64,000 nucleotides of DNA from Candidatus Gastranaerophilales bacterium (lineage in GTDB: Bacteria; Cyanobacteriota; Vampirovibrionia; Gastranaerophilales; Gastranaerophilaceae): assembly GCA_944325545.1 (NCBI GenBank), contig CALVAM010000004.1, positions 1 through 64,000 on the forward strand. The letters run 5' to 3'. This document shows positions 61,952 through 64,000 of the stretch, piece by piece. The position numbers and the translations under genes were made by a program. The first letter of the stretch is position 1; each line of letters starts with the position of its first letter. The notes beneath the pieces are model-generated. The model was not told where the DNA came from, ran no database searches, and was given only the letters and a program-made list of their open reading frames with translations.

Positions 61952-62524
61952 ATGATTAAAAAGATTTATTTATTATTTTTATTATCTATGATTTGTGTTT
62001 CCTCAGTAAATGCACAAGTCTTTAAAGGCAGTGCCTTGGATGAAATATCAACCAAAAATCCTAAAGAATTTATTAAAGTAAAAGCTTTGAGAGATTTAAA
62101 TTTAGGTAATGGTGTTATTATAAAAAAAGATTCAATCATAACAGGAAAGATGACAGAAGTTGTTTCTCCAGAAAAATTCCATAAAAACGCAAGTTTTACA
62201 TTTATCCCAACAGAATATATTGACAATAATGGAGTAAAACATAGTATTTCAAATGAAATCAAAGCGACATACAGACAAAAATTAAAACCTGATTTAAAAC
62301 ATTCTGAAATAGGAGTTGGTGTAACTACAAATGGAAGTGATCCATCAAATTCAATGTTTATTTTTTCTCCTTCTTATATCTCTAATGCTAAAAAAATCGT
62401 TAAAGATGAAGGTAAGGAAGTTTGGGAAGATTATGAAAATAGGAATACTCCTTGGGGAAAGGGTGAAGATATAAATATTAATCCTAACGAAGTTATATAT
62501 TTTAATTTCCCTGATGTAGAATAA
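61952..62524 (+). CDS. Hypothetical exported protein, 190 aa
   Basis: A signal peptide covers residues 1-21 (ending SVNAQ). The mature ~168-residue part is beta-rich, beginning VFKGSALDEISTKNPKEF and continuing with KALRDLNLGNGVIIKKDSI; this resembles the SH3-like/barrel segments of periplasmic proteins that start with a small beta-sandwich. An NTPWGKGEDININPNEVIYF tail follows. No membrane helix other than the signal. AAGAAAGG lies at good distance before the ATG. Family not recognised. Confidence 0.72.
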   Translation: MIKKIYLLFLLSMICVSSVNAQVFKGSALDEISTKNPKEFIKVKALRDLNLGNGVIIKKDSIITGKMTEVVSPEKFHKNASFTFIPTEYIDNNGVKHSISNEIKATYRQKLKPDLKHSEIGVGVTTNGSDPSNSMFIFSPSYISNAKKIVKDEGKEVWEDYENRNTPWGKGEDININPNEVIYFNFPDVE

Positions 62525-62562
62525 AACTTATTATTTATAGATGTTTTAATAAAAATAAAATA

Positions 62563-62976
62563 TTAAATAGCCATATTTGTAATATCAGTATAAGCAGTAA
62601 GAATTCTATTTCTTACTTGTATAGCCATTTGCATACTCAAAGAAGCTTTTTCCGCTGCAATCATTGCGTCGTGAATACTAGTGTCTCCACCCATTGCCAA
62701 ATCTTCTTGAAGTCTATGTGCTTCTAATTTTGCATCATTTACTGCATTTAGACTATCTCCAATTGCAATTCCCATTTTATTAGCAAAATTTCCTAATCCT
62801 GTTGGATCTTGTTTATCTTTAACCGGATAATTTTTAGCAGCTTTTTCTAAAACTTGATCGAATTCAGTTTTTTCAACTTCAAAAGATGCATTTCCTTGTA
62901 AAAATTTATTATAATCATTAATTGCATTTAAATTATAATTTGTATTAAATTCGCTTATTCCTAAAGAGAAGTCCAT
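62563..62976 (-). CDS. fliE: Flagellar hook-basal body protein FliE
   Basis: Adaptor between the MS ring and the proximal rod. The C-terminal half has the family pattern GGDTSIHDAMIAAEKASLSMQ, then VRNRILTAYTDITNM. At 137 residues it is longer than the ~100 of E. coli, the surplus being in the poorly conserved N-terminus. The ribosome site is a GGGG from a GGGGTAAA repeat (33 nt after flgC). Confidence 0.92.
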   Translation of the reverse strand: MDFSLGISEFNTNYNLNAINDYNKFLQGNASFEVEKTEFDQVLEKAAKNYPVKDKQDPTGLGNFANKMGIAIGDSLNAVNDAKLEAHRLQEDLAMGGDTSIHDAMIAAEKASLSMQMAIQVRNRILTAYTDITNMAI

Positions 62977-62981
62977 TTTTA

Positions 62982-63009
62982 CCCCTTTATTTCTTTACCC
63001 CTTTACCCC
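62982..63009 (-). repeat. GGGGTAAA microrepeat at the fliE ribosome-binding site
   Basis: On the minus strand the flgC-fliE junction reads GGGGTAAA, GGGGTAAA, GAAATAAA, GGGGTAAA before ATG 62976 (G-runs at 63006-63009, 62998-63001 and 62982-62985). The last G-run is the only Shine-Dalgarno candidate, so unit number could affect fliE translation or mRNA structure. Confidence 0.6.
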
Positions 63010-63515
63010 TAAATATTCATTGCAGTTTGCATCATAGTTTTTACGTTTTCTGCAACTGTTGCATTTGCTTCATAAGCTTTGGAAGCTGAAATCATTCCGA
63101 CCATCTCTTCTACTAGATTTATATTTGGAACATCAACATAACCTTCTTCATCTGCATCCGGATGAGATGGATCATAAATAGTTTTTACTCCGTTTTCCGC
63201 TTCATATATTTCATCAACTTTTACACCGCCTGTTAAAACTCCATTATTTAAAGCTATATTGGCATTGATTAGCATATTACCGGTTTTAGGATCAAATTCT
63301 GCATCAGGACTATTAGACGAAAAATTTGAAAACCCTCTGTTTAAAGCTTCATCATAAACAGTTCTAAAAGATACATCTTTTTTTATGTAAACACCTTTAG
63401 AGCCATCTGCTTGTCTTGTAGTGTTAATATTAGCAATATTACTTGCCACCGTGTCCATTTTTATTCTTTGAGCGGTCATACCTGAGCCGGCTATATCAAA
63501 TATATTAAAACTCAT
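63009..63515 (-). CDS. flgC: Flagellar basal-body rod protein FlgC
   Basis: Proximal rod subunit. The N-terminal rod motif AGSGMTAQRIKMDTVASNIANINTT and the C-terminal PNINLVEEMVGMISASKAYEANA segment are diagnostic. At 168 residues it is about 30 longer than E. coli FlgC, the insertion lying in the middle. It follows flgB by 26 nt; AGGGGAGAG in that gap is the ribosome site. Confidence 0.95.
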   Translation of the reverse strand: MSFNIFDIAGSGMTAQRIKMDTVASNIANINTTRQADGSKGVYIKKDVSFRTVYDEALNRGFSNFSSNSPDAEFDPKTGNMLINANIALNNGVLTGGVKVDEIYEAENGVKTIYDPSHPDADEEGYVDVPNINLVEEMVGMISASKAYEANATVAENVKTMMQTAMNI

Positions 63516-63541
63516 TATCTATCTCTCCCCTCAATTCAAAT

Positions 63542-64000
63542 TTATTGTCCCCTGATTGCTTCAGAAATACTTGTAAACTCTCTTCTCTCTAAATTTGAAA
63601 GAACAGTATATCTTGTACCGGTTTTGGATAAATCCATCATTTCTTTTTCAAGTTCTACATTGTTTCCGGTAGAGTTTGCTCCACTGTAGATATCTGTAAC
63701 TACTTGCGGCTTAAATTGATCAAAGCTATTTGATTTTAAATATGCTTTTTCTTGCAATGTCGGAGTTCTAAAAGTGTGGACTTCTCCGGTAAAGACATCA
63801 ACCATTGGAGGTTTATAATCAATACTATTTTGACCTTTTATATAATCTTTTAGGTCTTCTTTTTCAATAATTTCAGAAAGTTGACTTTCAAAAGCTACTT
63901 CTTTTCTTTGATAATCAGGAGTCATGACGTTTGCAATATTCGATGCAATTGCGTGTTGACGATTCAATAAACCATCCATTCCCAATTTAGTTATTTCTAT
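63542..64000 (-). CDS. flgB: Flagellar basal-body rod protein FlgB (partial)
   Basis: Proximal rod protein. The conserved LLNRQHAIASNIANVMTPDYQRKEV start region and GNNVELEKEMMDLSKTGTRYTVL end are clear. The frame remains open upstream of an internal TTG (63985) for five more codons to the window edge, so the gene is 5'-truncated here: only the first few residues are missing compared with the usual ~130-150. First gene of flgB-flgC-fliE. Confidence 0.93.
   Translation of the reverse strand: MEITKLGMDGLLNRQHAIASNIANVMTPDYQRKEVAFESQLSEIIEKEDLKDYIKGQNSIDYKPPMVDVFTGEVHTFRTPTLQEKAYLKSNSFDQFKPQVVTDIYSGANSTGNNVELEKEMMDLSKTGTRYTVLSNLERREFTSISEAIRGQ

Overview
This 64 kb window is AT-rich, densely packed bacterial chromosome. 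I infer a gut-type Candidatus Gastranaerophilales (Melainabacteria/Vampirovibrionia, the non-photosynthetic sister group of Cyanobacteria). The inference rests on several things seen together: very low GC, flagellar genes, an outer-membrane Wza/SLBB exporter (so a diderm envelope), a RicT/PSP1 protein, desulfoferrodoxin plus ferritin (an anaerobe), short N-terminal F-K-G/F-K-A type motifs on otherwise unrelated hypothetical proteins, and heptameric TNNTCAC repeats that recall cyanobacterial short tandem repeats. No rRNA is present to confirm it.

Layout. 1-512 is a repeat field (155-bp tandem units around a palindrome, heptamer repeats, a G-quadruplex-like tract). 513-1317 holds two small orphan genes and 1561-2526 a zinc alcohol dehydrogenase. 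2576-4903 (minus) is rsgA-ispA-yuiD. 5026-6421 is ribH and murQ, converging on a large peptidoglycan hydrolase (GH24 + LysM + amidase_3; 6380-9013, minus). 9150-11813 is gpsA-ricT-SIMPL protein. 11925-12651 holds two small proteins. 12701-16823 (minus) is an overlapping ykgJ-rlmN-Maf glycosyltransferase-dtd set. 16874-17741 is desulfoferrodoxin-ferritin. 17948-23376 is an unusual operon of two unrecognised membrane/coiled-coil proteins followed by a GH13 enzyme. 23421-28932 (minus) holds an acetyltransferase, an unlisted 51-residue gene, rqcH, a small secreted protein and valS.

29046-30101 is a putative zinc metallopeptidase. Next comes a tandem array of 293-bp units, each carrying the 3' end of the adjacent tRNA-Thr(CGT) gene (30126-31014). 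31123-32878 is a secreted TPR protein plus a small partner. 32882-34849 (minus) is HIT-speE-aldolase-like. At 34907-35606 a deletion has joined the start of a marR gene to the end of an emrB-type transporter gene. 35790-40201 is a four-gene cluster (two acyl-CoA dehydratase activase-related proteins, a PHP hydrolase and a radical SAM protein) of unknown purpose.

40212-60945 is one large surface-polysaccharide locus. It contains an SLBB/Wza-like exporter, rmlBCDA for dTDP-L-rhamnose, a divergent epimerase, the initiating sugar phosphotransferase, three glycosyltransferases, a Wzy-like polymerase, a pyruvyl transferase, a Wzx-like flippase, a nitroreductase-family protein and a Wzz-like chain-length protein. 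A radical SAM protein, a PAP2 phosphatase and a diacylglycerol-kinase-family protein follow. The layout is a Wzx/Wzy pathway in which I see neither a tyrosine kinase (Wzc) nor its phosphatase (Wzb). The end of the window carries a QueD-like protein lacking the usual catalytic cysteine, a small secreted protein, and fliE-flgC-flgB (minus), with flgB running off the edge.
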